A program made the position numbers and the translations under genes. 64,000 nt of DNA from Mytilus californianus (Eukaryota > Mollusca > Bivalvia > Mytilida > Mytilidae), in the NCBI RefSeq assembly GCF_021869535.1, contig NW_026262734.1, forward strand, positions 98,089,285 through 98,153,284, written 5' to 3'. Shown piece by piece: positions 39,526 to 48,502 of the stretch. The notes beneath the pieces are model-generated. The model did no database searches. It was not told the origin of the DNA and worked only from the letters and a program-made list of their open reading frames with translations. Every line of letters starts with the position of its first letter. Within the stretch, counting starts at the first letter, position 1.

Positions 39526-39555
39526 CTTTCCGGTCTCAACCTTGAGACTGGAAAG
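39526..39555. terminator. Hairpin at convergent junction (right)
   Basis: CTTTCCGGTCTCAAC and CTTGAGACTGGAAAG pair over 14 bp with one G-T wobble and a two-base turn. It occupies the gap between the convergent integrase and fibre-like genes, matching the position and the TTTCC/GGAAA ends of the hairpin at 32035. Confidence 0.65.
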
Positions 39556-39565
39556 ATTTGGAAAA

Positions 39566-40042
39566 CTAAGCATGCTTCAATTCGACAAAAACCCTCAATG
39601 CATCCAAATCCGACTGTAGACGATCGTAAAGGGCTTTGGTGACGGGTTCATTGTCAGTTTCTGGGAGTGGGAGATTCAGCACGTGAAACTTTTGCATATC
39701 CAGCTCAGCATTTATCTTACCCCCGTTAGTTAAGGCACATTTTGACTTATCGACTTTACTATCTTTTAGAGTCATCACTTTTTTTGTGAGTTCTCCGATT
39801 GATGAGTCATACTCCTTTTGCATTCGCTTGATGGTCCTCTGCATCTGTTTACACTCAGAATCTAATTTATCAATATCTTTCATACCATCTTTCAACTCTT
39901 GGGTTACCCACCGTTTTGTCACAGCATCCGAGCTGTCCTTGGGATGTCCTAGGCTAGTAATGCGATTGTCGTTCATATCCAAATCCTGCAGCATTCGCCA
40001 AAGGGATGCGCGCTTTCTTGCATGAGATCCAAACTTATCCAT
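39566..40042 (-). CDS. Coiled-coil protein with two phage-fibre-like motifs
   Basis: 158 residues. Residues 20-46 read DLDMNDNRITSLGHPKDSSD then AVTKRWV; residues 113-139 read ELDMQKFHVLNLPLPETDNE then PVTKALY. Both match the M-N-x-x-x-I-x-x-L-x-x-P...D-A-x-T-K-x-x-(V/Y) pattern I know from tail-fibre and tail-spike proteins of phages. Between them is a charged helical region (47-100, KDIDKLDSECKQMQRTIKRM) with coiled-coil character. A trimeric fibre or spike at the capsid vertex is an attractive guess; no direct evidence. Begins at an exact start box downstream of the protease. Confidence 0.8.
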   Translation of the reverse strand: MDKFGSHARKRASLWRMLQDLDMNDNRITSLGHPKDSSDAVTKRWVTQELKDGMKDIDKLDSECKQMQRTIKRMQKEYDSSIGELTKKVMTLKDSKVDKSKCALTNGGKINAELDMQKFHVLNLPLPETDNEPVTKALYDRLQSDLDALRVFVELKHA

Positions 40043-40051
40043 TTATTTATA
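40040..40051 (-). promoter_or_regulatory. TATAAATAAATG start box, exact
   Basis: Ends in the ATG of the fibre-like gene; the protease stop TAA (40043-40045) touches that ATG. Confidence 0.75.
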
Positions 40052-40462
40052 GAGTGAGAAGACCGCGTCCTCTAGCGACTTCCCCGACGACAGCATATTC
40101 AACACGTACAGACAAAAGTGACCACACACCACCGAGCCTCGCTGCTGTAATTCATCCGTGCTATATCGAATTTCAGGCTGTAAGTAGTTCACCATCTCGT
40201 CAGGCGGTGGCAATCCATAGGAGTCAAAGTAATACTTTACCGGCCCACGTTTATACCAGCAGGTCCAATGCGTTCCAGGACCTTCCCAGCTATCGTGATT
40301 CAAGATTCCACATTCGATGCGGCGCGGGCTGGGTGGTAGGGTATCTCGCATGAATACCCCTCTGAAACATGGGATTCCTAGGTCCTTGGTGGCTTTCACA
40401 AGGTCTACATTCGAAAGAGGTTTATTGGGAAGGGTTATGTTGTGCACGCGAATGATGCTCAT
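40043..40462 (-). CDS. Adenain-like cysteine protease (maturation protease)
   Basis: 139 residues. Cleaves virion precursor proteins in adenoviruses and, by inference, in Polintons. Catalytic residues in order: His65 (GPGTHWTCWY), Asp80 (YYFDSYG), Gln106/107 (DELQQRG) and Cys113 (SVVCGHFCLYVL). The N-terminus is short (SNVDLVKATKDLGIPCFRGVF), and the length is near the minimum for the family. Its start has a weaker box (CCTAGATAAATG). Located between polymerase and fibre-like gene. Confidence 0.92.
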   Translation of the reverse strand: MSIIRVHNITLPNKPLSNVDLVKATKDLGIPCFRGVFMRDTLPPSPRRIECGILNHDSWEGPGTHWTCWYKRGPVKYYFDSYGLPPPDEMVNYLQPEIRYSTDELQQRGSVVCGHFCLYVLNMLSSGKSLEDAVFSLYK

Positions 40463-40471
40463 TTATCTAGG
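40460..40471 (-). promoter_or_regulatory. Start-box variant before protease (CCTAGATAAATG)
   Basis: Only the GATAAATG half matches the common box. It lies within a 63-bp gap after the polymerase stop. Confidence 0.4.
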
Positions 40472-40525
40472 TATGGGCCAAGTGCGGGATGGGCATCCGC
40501 ACCCGTCAGAGTCTGCTAAGTGCCC

Positions 40526-43500
40526 TCACCCGTGAGTGATTCGATAGTGGCCGTGCGAGAGGGTGCTGATGCCGTCGGGGAGGATGTGACGCTTATCATC
40601 TTTGGCGGAAAGAGCGATTTTGTTGATCTCCTGCGCGTAGATCTGATGGAGATGGCTCCGGAGGATATTCATCGGTCGATGGATCTCTTGCTGGGTGTCC
40701 AGGCATCGCTTGTAGTCCTCGAAGGCGATGCTGCGCTTGATGACGCTCTTCGTGACTCCCTTCGCCTTCTTGGTGGCCTTACCGTCATCCATCCTGAAGG
40801 CGTATAGCTTCGCCCGGAGCCCCACGAAATCGGTCATGGTCTTACCGCCGCACTCGTCCTTGAACATCCCGAGGACCTTCTTATTCTTGCCGGTGGGGAT
40901 GCCAGAGGGATGCTCAGGAGGATAGTTGGAAGTGTCGAATTTAGCCTCAACGTGCGGGGTGATATCCTGGTAGAAATCGTCGGTCTGGATCTCATAGGCC
41001 AAGCTGTCGGTGTCAGTGAAGAGCAGCCGGGCCTTACTGCCGTAGGTCTTCCTCACGAATCCGTAGTGGAAGTCGTACATCAGGAGCTTCGAGATATCTA
41101 AGATGCAGGCTCCAAGGTAGATCGGCTTATCAAACTTCAGCTTGGTCTTCTTCATGTGGACGGCTGCTAGATTCTCGGTGAAGACGACACGGCGATCGAA
41201 GTTGGGCTTGGCCACGAGCTTCAGGGCCTGCTTCTCGGTGGTGACCAGCCTAACGTCTACCCGCTTTCGGATATTCTCAATGGTCTTGCCAAAGACGGAG
41301 TTGACCATCAGCTTGAAGAAGTCTTTTTCGGAGTCGGTCTTGGCCTTGGCGCGAAGAGCAGTATTCAGATCCACGTAGTGCTTGAGCCATGGGGATTGTC
41401 TGAATCTGATGATACGACGGCATTTCGTAAGCTTCATCCCCATCTCCAGATACATCTTGAGATTTCTGTAGTGGAGGGTATACTTTTCGCGCTTGCCTAG
41501 ATGGGGCACAAGCTTACGCACCTTACCGATCTCCACGTTCTCGGGCGCGAGAGGGTAGTCATTGTGGGCGTCGTGAAGATCCTGCGGATATTCGAGATCG
41601 CATTCTACCATGGCGCCATATTCGTGGTCGTCGGGATAGCTCAGGATCTCGTCGATCTCCTCCGGCTCCACCCACTCAAAGTCCCCCGTGGGAAGAGGCT
41701 GCGCCATCGCCCACCCGTAAAGATTATTGGCATCGAGGTAGGTGAGATACTTGGTGGGCTGGGAGCGATCGTAGGTCTCCATGTAGGGGTTGTTGGCCTT
41801 ACCTTGACGATGAGAGATCATGGCCACCCCTCCCCTTGTCCCGCTCTCGAACATCATCAGCATATCTGGATCGGAAAGAAGCTCCAATCTAACCCCGGTG
41901 GTTTTTAGCATGGCATCGAAGGATAGCCCGGGGGAGGAGAAGTAGTGGACAGGATCGAGTCCATAGTTGGCCATGCAGATATCCCTAAAATTCTCGAAGA
42001 TGTCGACTAGCAGTAGCACGTCAGTCTCGAGATAGAGGTCGTGATAATCGCGTAGGGTCTTGCACTCGAAGGTCTCCCAGACTCTCTGAGCGTGTGCGTA
42101 ATCCTTATCACTGATATGCTCTCCGGAGAGCGTGCTGAAGAAGGCTTCTTTAGGTGGGAGCTGAGTCTCTTCCAGCTTGGCTGGTCCATCCATATAATCG
42201 TAGGGAAATACCCCCTTCCGAATCATCAGCTCGTGGCGATCGCTGAATCTCGTCTTCACGGTCGCGAATTGGTCGGGGGTGAGATTCTTAGCTAGGGTAT
42301 CCAGGCTGTTGAGCATAAACCTACACGAGTCGATGAACCTCATCTCCAGATCACCCACCTGCTTGGAGAAGCTGATGTACTTCTCGTCGGTATTGGGGAT
42401 GCAGTTGATCTTACCCTCGGTGTGGCCAAGCTCCTTGACAAAGATGTGGGCGTCGTATCCGCTCAAATTATGGAAGAGGATGGGGACGTGCTTCGGAAGC
42501 TGGAAATCCAGATTGCACTGGTTGTGTGCTGCGCCGCGATATTTCCCGGTGAGATGGTCGTGGTCCCGGACCTTATCCTCTCCCAATTCGTCTCCGCAAA
42601 TGTAGCAGTGCGTGCTTTCTGCGAAGCTCACCTTATCGTCGTCAGTCAGCTCCATGGGCTTATTCTCCTTGTATAGCTTGGCGATGGCCTGCACTTCTTC
42701 CTCCACGCACTGCACGAATTTCTTTGCCGCATCCTCCCCGCAGTAGACGACCGGATCCTTGTAGTCTCCGTGAGCATATTTCACGTGATAGCAGAAGCCT
42801 GAAGGTCGCTGAAGCTGGTAGGCATTCGTGTAGGAGTGGGATGGATCCGGCTGGCAGGTGTCGAGCTTCTCTGTGAAGCACTCGAAATCCGCGTAGATCG
42901 CGAAGGGGACTCTCATCATCTTTTTGATACTATGGAAGGCTATGGTGGTCCCCTCTTCCGGCATCTCGATCCTGACTGCATCTTTCTTGCTGCAATATTC
43001 CATATGCTCGTCCAAGATATTCTGCCTGGAGAAGTGGGAAAGGCATCTGCGACAGAAGAAAAGCTCATGACCGTGCTCAGAGATTTGAGAGCTCAAGAGT
43101 CGTGAGAGGCTCTTGATCCAGCAGTAATGCTGCTTACCTTCGCGAGTCAAGAAGAGGAGATCTACGTGGGTGGGGCCCGTATTCTTAGATATCCTGAGGG
43201 GGTAAATCTGAAGATCCTCTTCCTCATCCTCACCCTTCTTTACGCCGTTGAAGCCATAGACGTTGACGTTGATTGTGGGATTCTGCCTCTCAAATTTATC
43301 GATCGCCCTGAGCGAGACTGGGAAGTCGATGCCTTCGAATTTTAGCTCTTCTTCCCATTTCTTGTACTGCGATACGCGGTTGGTGGATTTTTGGTCGACT
43401 TCCTCATGGTGAAGGGCTGCCAGCACTGCCCACTGGAGGCAGCGATCATCCTCATTTTTCACATTGACGATCGCCTTCTTTTTCACGAGAGCCGATGGGG

Positions 43501-44755
43501 TTGATATGAAGGAGCCCCCCTTGAGTGGCTTGAATTGGTTGAGGTGGATTTCTAGCTTCTCGACGCTGCTGAAAGTCCACCCGCTCCCTTCCCGCATGTA
43601 CTTTGCCATATTTTCCTTGACCTTCTCCATCATGAAGGCAATCTCCAATTCGAGGTCGTCAGATTCCGTGATCATTGTCGTGCGTGATCTGAAGGTAGGG
43701 GTGATGTAGGTATTTTCTCCGGTCGTGAGGTTGGTCTTCACCAGCTCTGCTAGAAGCACTAAGTGCACCTTCAATCCCTTCTTTTGAACGAGTACATTCG
43801 AGATGGCGCTGGTGATGGTGCTCCGACTTACCTTCAGAAAAGTGGTCATATCGTGCGGCTTCGCGGGTTCGATGACGACCGTGCCAAATACGCCATTCAG
43901 AGCTTCCCGCCTATCGATGACCTTGATCTCATCCTCGACTGGAGCGTTTTTGATGTCCTCTTCCACCAGCTGGATCAGATCGTCTCTCTTGAGTTGAGAG
44001 TACTTGGTGAGGCCACGATTCTTTGCTAGCGCTTTGAGCTGCTTCTTGCTGAAGACTTCCTGGCGGGCAAATTTATGGGTGGTTTTCTCCTCGATGAGCT
44101 TCACCAAGGCCTCCTTGTTCTTCCTACTGACCCCCCTCAGACCCTCATCTTTAGCTATTTGACGGAGGGTCTTCATGGTCTCTTTTACCACCATCTTACC
44201 CTCGACTGGGATGGTCTCCTCCTCCTCCTGCTGGCGTGGTTGCTTGCTATGTCTCCAGCAGAGACCATCCTTCCCAGGCTTGCTCTTGCAGAACTGACCC
44301 TTCTTCCTCTTGAGCGGAACATTGCAAGTGGTCTTTTGCTCCCCTGGTTGATGATGCTCAAATCGCAACTTGGTGGATTGTGAACCGCATTTTTGACACT
44401 GCTCGGTATGCTCATCCATCTGCACTATGTTTGGAGCATTGCAGCACTGCTGCTGCCTTTGGGGGGTTGGGGTGCTATCCTCCAAATCTTCTTCATTCTC
44501 CAGAAAGAAATCCATCATATTTCTTTCGGATGTCATATCTTTATTTATTTTAATCTGTGACATCCTTCCCTTTAAGGTATCCTTATCCCCACTATCCTCT
44601 GGAGCGACTTTTCTACCATCGAATACATATGCCATTCTTGTATTTACCCTATGCTCAATAGGGATGCCGTCCGTTTGCATTTGGCCGTCGGGGCTGGGGG
44701 TCCTATGCAGGATTTCCCCTTGAAAATGTGATTGCGGCAGAATCGGCCTTTTCAT
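40526..44755 (-). CDS. polB: Protein-primed family B DNA polymerase (pPolB)
   Basis: Replicates the linear element. 1409 residues from the ATG inside the right TIR; 36 further codons upstream lie outside the element and do not belong. Alternatives are the ATG at the inner TIR edge (44635) or MTSER/MMDFF (44536/44518), the latter after an AATAAATAAAG stretch. Order: FFLENEEDLED, zinc site (about 100-125), LCWRH; two SAP/Rho-N-like helical repeats (about 190-265); C2H2 finger CRRCLSHF (about 570); exonuclease motifs YADFECF (about 620), NLSGYDAH (about 762) and YLETDVLLLVD (about 910); an HNH/endonuclease VII-like CYIC..DHDHLTGKYRGAAHNQCN insert (about 716-750); polymerase motifs YLDANNLYG (about 1005), KLMVNSVFGKT (about 1150) and the catalytic TDTDS (about 1247). 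All catalytic residues are intact. Confidence 0.95.
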   Translation of the reverse strand: MKRPILPQSHFQGEILHRTPSPDGQMQTDGIPIEHRVNTRMAYVFDGRKVAPEDSGDKDTLKGRMSQIKINKDMTSERNMMDFFLENEEDLEDSTPTPQRQQQCCNAPNIVQMDEHTEQCQKCGSQSTKLRFEHHQPGEQKTTCNVPLKRKKGQFCKSKPGKDGLCWRHSKQPRQQEEEETIPVEGKMVVKETMKTLRQIAKDEGLRGVSRKNKEALVKLIEEKTTHKFARQEVFSKKQLKALAKNRGLTKYSQLKRDDLIQLVEEDIKNAPVEDEIKVIDRREALNGVFGTVVIEPAKPHDMTTFLKVSRSTITSAISNVLVQKKGLKVHLVLLAELVKTNLTTGENTYITPTFRSRTTMITESDDLELEIAFMMEKVKENMAKYMREGSGWTFSSVEKLEIHLNQFKPLKGGSFISTPSALVKKKAIVNVKNEDDRCLQWAVLAALHHEEVDQKSTNRVSQYKKWEEELKFEGIDFPVSLRAIDKFERQNPTINVNVYGFNGVKKGEDEEEDLQIYPLRISKNTGPTHVDLLFLTREGKQHYCWIKSLSRLLSSQISEHGHELFFCRRCLSHFSRQNILDEHMEYCSKKDAVRIEMPEEGTTIAFHSIKKMMRVPFAIYADFECFTEKLDTCQPDPSHSYTNAYQLQRPSGFCYHVKYAHGDYKDPVVYCGEDAAKKFVQCVEEEVQAIAKLYKENKPMELTDDDKVSFAESTHCYICGDELGEDKVRDHDHLTGKYRGAAHNQCNLDFQLPKHVPILFHNLSGYDAHIFVKELGHTEGKINCIPNTDEKYISFSKQVGDLEMRFIDSCRFMLNSLDTLAKNLTPDQFATVKTRFSDRHELMIRKGVFPYDYMDGPAKLEETQLPPKEAFFSTLSGEHISDKDYAHAQRVWETFECKTLRDYHDLYLETDVLLLVDIFENFRDICMANYGLDPVHYFSSPGLSFDAMLKTTGVRLELLSDPDMLMMFESGTRGGVAMISHRQGKANNPYMETYDRSQPTKYLTYLDANNLYGWAMAQPLPTGDFEWVEPEEIDEILSYPDDHEYGAMVECDLEYPQDLHDAHNDYPLAPENVEIGKVRKLVPHLGKREKYTLHYRNLKMYLEMGMKLTKCRRIIRFRQSPWLKHYVDLNTALRAKAKTDSEKDFFKLMVNSVFGKTIENIRKRVDVRLVTTEKQALKLVAKPNFDRRVVFTENLAAVHMKKTKLKFDKPIYLGACILDISKLLMYDFHYGFVRKTYGSKARLLFTDTDSLAYEIQTDDFYQDITPHVEAKFDTSNYPPEHPSGIPTGKNKKVLGMFKDECGGKTMTDFVGLRAKLYAFRMDDGKATKKAKGVTKSVIKRSIAFEDYKRCLDTQQEIHRPMNILRSHLHQIYAQEINKIALSAKDDKRHILPDGISTLSHGHYRITHG

Positions 44756-44761
44756 ACTACT
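44633..44761 (-). repeat. Polinton right terminal inverted repeat (129 bp)
   Basis: Ends CATACTACT. Complement of 31444-31572 with one difference. Its inner edge is an ATG for the polymerase frame. Confidence 0.97.
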
Positions 44762-44767
44762 AATAAG
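44762..44767. repeat. Polinton target-site duplication, right copy
   Basis: AATAAG, identical to 31438-31443. Confidence 0.95.
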
Positions 44768-44906
44768 CACAATTATGTTATATAATAAATAAATTATAAC
44801 AATATCATTTGTAAGCAACATTAAAGTTTTAACAAGAAAATTATATATAACAGCTAAGAACATACTATACAGTATGAACTCAATGCATGTTTATGACAAA
44901 AATACT

Positions 44907-45307
44907 TTAAGGATGTTCGCTACTCTGTTTCAAAATAACAAGCTTTTAAAAAGTCTGTTAAAAATTGGTAGTATATAAACAAAGAAACTAAAAAAGCAGG
45001 AAAAAATGAAGGGTCAGTGTGCTTGTTTTCGAGATACAAGCCATTGAAAATTTGGCGGGAAATGATTCTCTCTAGATTTTTCATATATTTAACATTGGCA
45101 CCTTTTTTCTTTCAAAAACTATGAAAATATAACAAGGATTTTATAAGATTTTCAAATATGGCTTTGAAAATTATATGGTATAATTAATATTATGAAAAGA
45201 AAAGTATGGGTAAGCGGGCAAAATTTTTAATGGTATTACATGGATAAAACCAGAGGATTCCGAATATCTGGCAAAAATTCAGAAACAGGAGTAGCGATCA
45301 TCCTTAA
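44907..45307. mobile_element. MITE flanked by TTAA (piggyBac-like)
   Basis: 44911-45303 begins GGATGTTCGCTACTC and ends GAGTAGCGATCATCC, inverted repeats of about 15 bp, with TTAA on each side. TTAA targets are characteristic of piggyBac-type elements. The right half is related to 1240-1355. No coding capacity. Confidence 0.7.
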
Positions 45308-45895
45308 TATGCGAGTTCTCAGTTTCCATCTTTCATGCAAAAACACATCAAATTGTAAATAACTTTTTTATTTGAACTTGTAGTAATGCATACAGATTGT
45401 TAATATTTGGCCATGTTTAATAATATCTTAAAACGTATTATTTACTTTATACTGTCTGTCTGCTGGACAATCCATGATAAAATGATATTCATTCTCTAAG
45501 AATCGCATAGTGCAACATTTACAAATTATACCTAATTCCCTTCGTTGATCGATGTATCGACCAGTCACCATATTTAATTTCAATACACTAAATAAATCTT
45601 AATAAAGACTAGATTTTAACATTGATTCTGTCAATATAAAGTGTTCCATCTTAAAATTTGATTTTGTTATGTTATACGATAATTGTATCTTTCGCCTCTT
45701 TTTATAAATCAAAATGTCAGAACTTTTATCAAACACTTCTTGCTCATGTCATAAATAACTAAATCAAATTTGAAGTTGAAAAAGAAAATCACGAATATCT
45801 GTGACCTATTTTCTTTACAGTTGTTGCAGTCAGCAAGTATAAGTTGAGTACGGGTCTGCATGGTTTTGCTAGAACAAACTTCCTTATACATGTAT
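45308..45895. other. AT-rich non-coding stretch
   Basis: Nothing recognised. Confidence 0.4.
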
Positions 45896-46625
45896 ACATT
45901 TTTGACACTGAAGAAACTAAAGATAATTTTAGCATAAGGCCAACGTGGAGTATATATCTCCCAGTTGACACGATATTCTAGGGCTTGTATTTCCTATCAT
46001 GATTTCCTTCATAGAGGGTTGCTGCTCACAAGGAAGCTATTCAATCAAGAGTTCAAATTGGTGAAGTTGAAATCATCCCTTCGTAAATTTTACAGACGAC
46101 ATCACGGGTTGGTTGACCGTTATGGAATATCCGTTTCGCAGATGACAACGGATATGTTACAACTGTCGTACATTTAACAACAATTCTGTCCCTTTTTCCC
46201 CGAATGTGACCTGCCGAATTAGACTTATCACCGGGTCTGTACTAACATGAGCAACACAACCGGTGCCACATGTGGAGTAGGATCTGTTACCCTTCCGGAG
46301 CACCTGCGATTACCCCCAGGCTTTGGTGGGTTCGTGTTTCTCAGTCTTTAGTTTTCTATGTTGTGTTTTGTGTACTGTTGTTTGTCTGTTGGTCTTTTTC
46401 TTTTTTGGCCATGGCGTTGTCAGTTAATTTTCGACTTATGAGTTTGAGTATCCCTTCGGTATCCCTTCGGTATTTTTCACCTCTCTTTTATCGAGTCTAT
46501 AATTTGGCACTCAGGAAACTAAACATAATTTTACCATAAGGCCAACGTGTTTGTCGAGTCTATACTTTGGCACTCAGGAAACTAAAAATAATTTTACCAT
46601 AAGGCCAACGTGTTTGTCGAGTCTT
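45896..46625. repeat. 63-bp tandem repeat interrupted by a retroelement tail
   Basis: One unit end lies at 45896-45948 (GAAACTAAAGATAATTTTAG, AAGGCCAACGTG) and further units at about 46490-46550 and 46553-46620 (GGCACTCAGGAAACTAAA, CATAAGGCCAACGTGTTTGT). The pieces on both sides of 45948-46490 belong to the same array, so the material between is an insertion. Confidence 0.75.
45948..46500 (+). pseudogene. 5'-truncated retroelement: C-terminal fragment of an RT-type ORF plus 3' UTR
   Basis: The plus-strand frame gives GVYISQLTRYSRACISYHDF, then RKLFNQEFKLVKLKSSLRKFYRRHHGLVDRYG, a C-terminus I know from reverse-transcriptase-type ORFs common in molluscs (possibly Penelope-like). It stops at 46177 and is followed by the GTGGAGTAGGATCTG...GCCATGGCGTTGTCAG block also found at 2040 and 7655. 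Only the last 75 or so codons remain, so this is a dead 5'-truncated copy. Confidence 0.65.
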
Positions 46626-46639
46626 CACACATGGCATTT

Positions 46640-48070
46640 AAACTACATCACTTGCCAAATGTATTGGCAGTCACCCCATCACTTTACATAACGACGAAAA
46701 ACTATTTCGTAACATTAATGTGAATTGTTTGGATATACGTGCGGTAACTCACTTAGTGCTTAATTCTATTAATTATTTCATAATATCACCAGGATGCATT
46801 GCGATTGTACCCTTGGTCTTATTGCATAAATTAGACATCCAAATGTCGTTTGATTCTGGACACGTTTTTAACACATTGAAAAAATGTCGTCAGTGTGCAC
46901 ATATATAATAACGGTTAGTTTGAATGATTTCAATGATGTTTTCTGAAAATATTCATAGTAATGGATTAGTTCATGTTTCCGAATTTTAAGGATTTCCCCC
47001 GAAATTGTTCTCAATATGTTATTGGTACCGGAAACAGTCGTAGAGATGGTAAGTCTTGATCGTCCTTGAGTTTGAATTTTGCATTCTGGATTTTTGCTGA
47101 AGAGACTATTTTGCGGTTCATACATTAAGCTTGCATTGCTTGTGCAGTTTCTCATTGAAAGTTCAAACCGCTTCATTTCTTCTACTTCTGCTATATTAAC
47201 TTATTTTGTTGCCACCGATTAAAAAAATATTCATACTGACTTGCTAGGCCAAATAATTATGACGTCTTGCAAGGCTATTTTAATTTTTTTGGACTAACTG
47301 ACTTGCATGATCTTAATAAGTACTTTATTCAATACCATTTGAGTTAAATAAATAATGTGTTTTAAGCTTTGTGATGCTGGTAAAAAGAAGCTCGAAATTT
47401 TCGTGCAATCGCGGTTATATTACGACATTGAAGCAGAATTTTCTTATTTACTTTAACCACTATATGACCACGTGACCACATATTTTATATTCCAATTATT
47501 TGGTCAAGTGATGTACTATTTTTTTCTGAATCAATTAATGTATTTAACATTCAGCTTCATCAGTATAACATGTATTTATGATACGCATGTTTCAAATTCA
47601 AATTACTTTTTATGCGTAGATGTTTTTTTCCATGTCCTATTTGTTATAACTTTTACAGTTTTACTATTCTAAAGTATGCCAATACCGACATTGCTCTATG
47701 TCTCAGACGTTATTAAACAAGCAAATTAGTTGTTTACTTAAACAAGTATAACAAATGTTACATAATTTTAGATATTGGTATTTCCAACATTAGTGTCAAT
47801 TAGTTTACGTCTTCACGGTACATTACGATAATTATGTTTATTGTATCTCATTTTTAAACTCTTGTGACTCTCAATTGCTTTTTTATGTTTTTGAAGGAAA
47901 TCAGAAAATCTAACGACAGATATTTGACAATGAGAGTGTCACGTGAAAGGACCGACTATTTCTTGTTTTTCGCAATATATCTTTGTAATTATATGAATCA
48001 AAAGGATTGGCAGGGGTATACATTACATGGTCACCTGTGCTAGTTACTCCCGTTTGGCAGTAGAACCGTG
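46640..48070. other. AT-rich non-coding stretch
   Basis: No supported gene or repeat. Confidence 0.4.
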
Positions 48071-48074
48071 ATCA

Positions 48075-48350
48075 AAAGGGTGCCCATTTGGCCGTATATG
48101 ATTTATGAAAACACAACCCAGTGAGAGCGAAATTTTGGGGCCAGTGTGTCAATCCGACGCCTCTTTGAGGGTCCAGTAGGTTGCCAGTTTCAAAGCAACA
48201 TATATCGTCTCTATCTAACATCCCTCTGCATTTAGTTGCAGTTTATATCCCCAACCCTTCTCCCAAATCGACCCACTTTGGAGATCCTACCCATTGAATT
48301 TAGTGTTAATTTGTTTTCGTCCTGAATATACATAACACAAATCTATCAAT
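48075..48350 (+). repeat. Dispersed repeat, diverged copy of the 29015 family
   Basis: GTGCCCATTTGGCCGTATAT, GACGCCTCTTTGAGGGTCC and TTGTTTTCGTCCTGAATATA match the block order at 29015-29290 and 54660-54990. Confidence 0.5.
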
Positions 48351-48502
48351 CACTGGCGATTCTACGGAAGCCGGTTAGTGTCAGGATGTAGTTTCGTTAA
48401 AACGGCATAAAAATAAAACCACACCCTGACACAAACCGACTTCCGTACGTTTCGGATTTAGCTTTTGTAGACATGTTTTCGTTTGATCAAAATTAATAGC
48501 AA

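Larger units (their letters stand above)
31444..44761. mobile_element. Complete Polinton/Maverick element (adintovirus-like)
   Basis: 13,318 bp between two copies of AATAAG. Carries the diagnostic Polinton set: protein-primed family B DNA polymerase, retroviral-type integrase with chromodomain, adenain-like protease, packaging ATPase, major and minor capsid proteins, plus nine further frames. TIRs of 129 bp with one difference. The element is visibly richer in G+C than its AT-rich surroundings and packed with genes with hardly any space between them. I see no internal stop in any of the main genes; the only possible break is the phase relation of PLA2 and integrase. The copy is therefore young and may be close to functional. 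Confidence 0.97.

Noticed and set aside
40526-44755. Numerous 60-135-codon plus-strand frames opposite the polymerase
   Set aside because: Antisense shadows of a G+C-rich long gene; no domain in any of them.
31447-44758. Shorter element borders AGTATG...CATACT
   Set aside because: The flanks would then not match (AAGAGT against ACTAAT); with AGTAGT...ACTACT the AATAAG duplication is perfect.
44756-44863. 36 extra codons upstream of the polymerase
   Set aside because: They lie outside the Polinton, beyond TIR and target duplication, so they are flanking host DNA.
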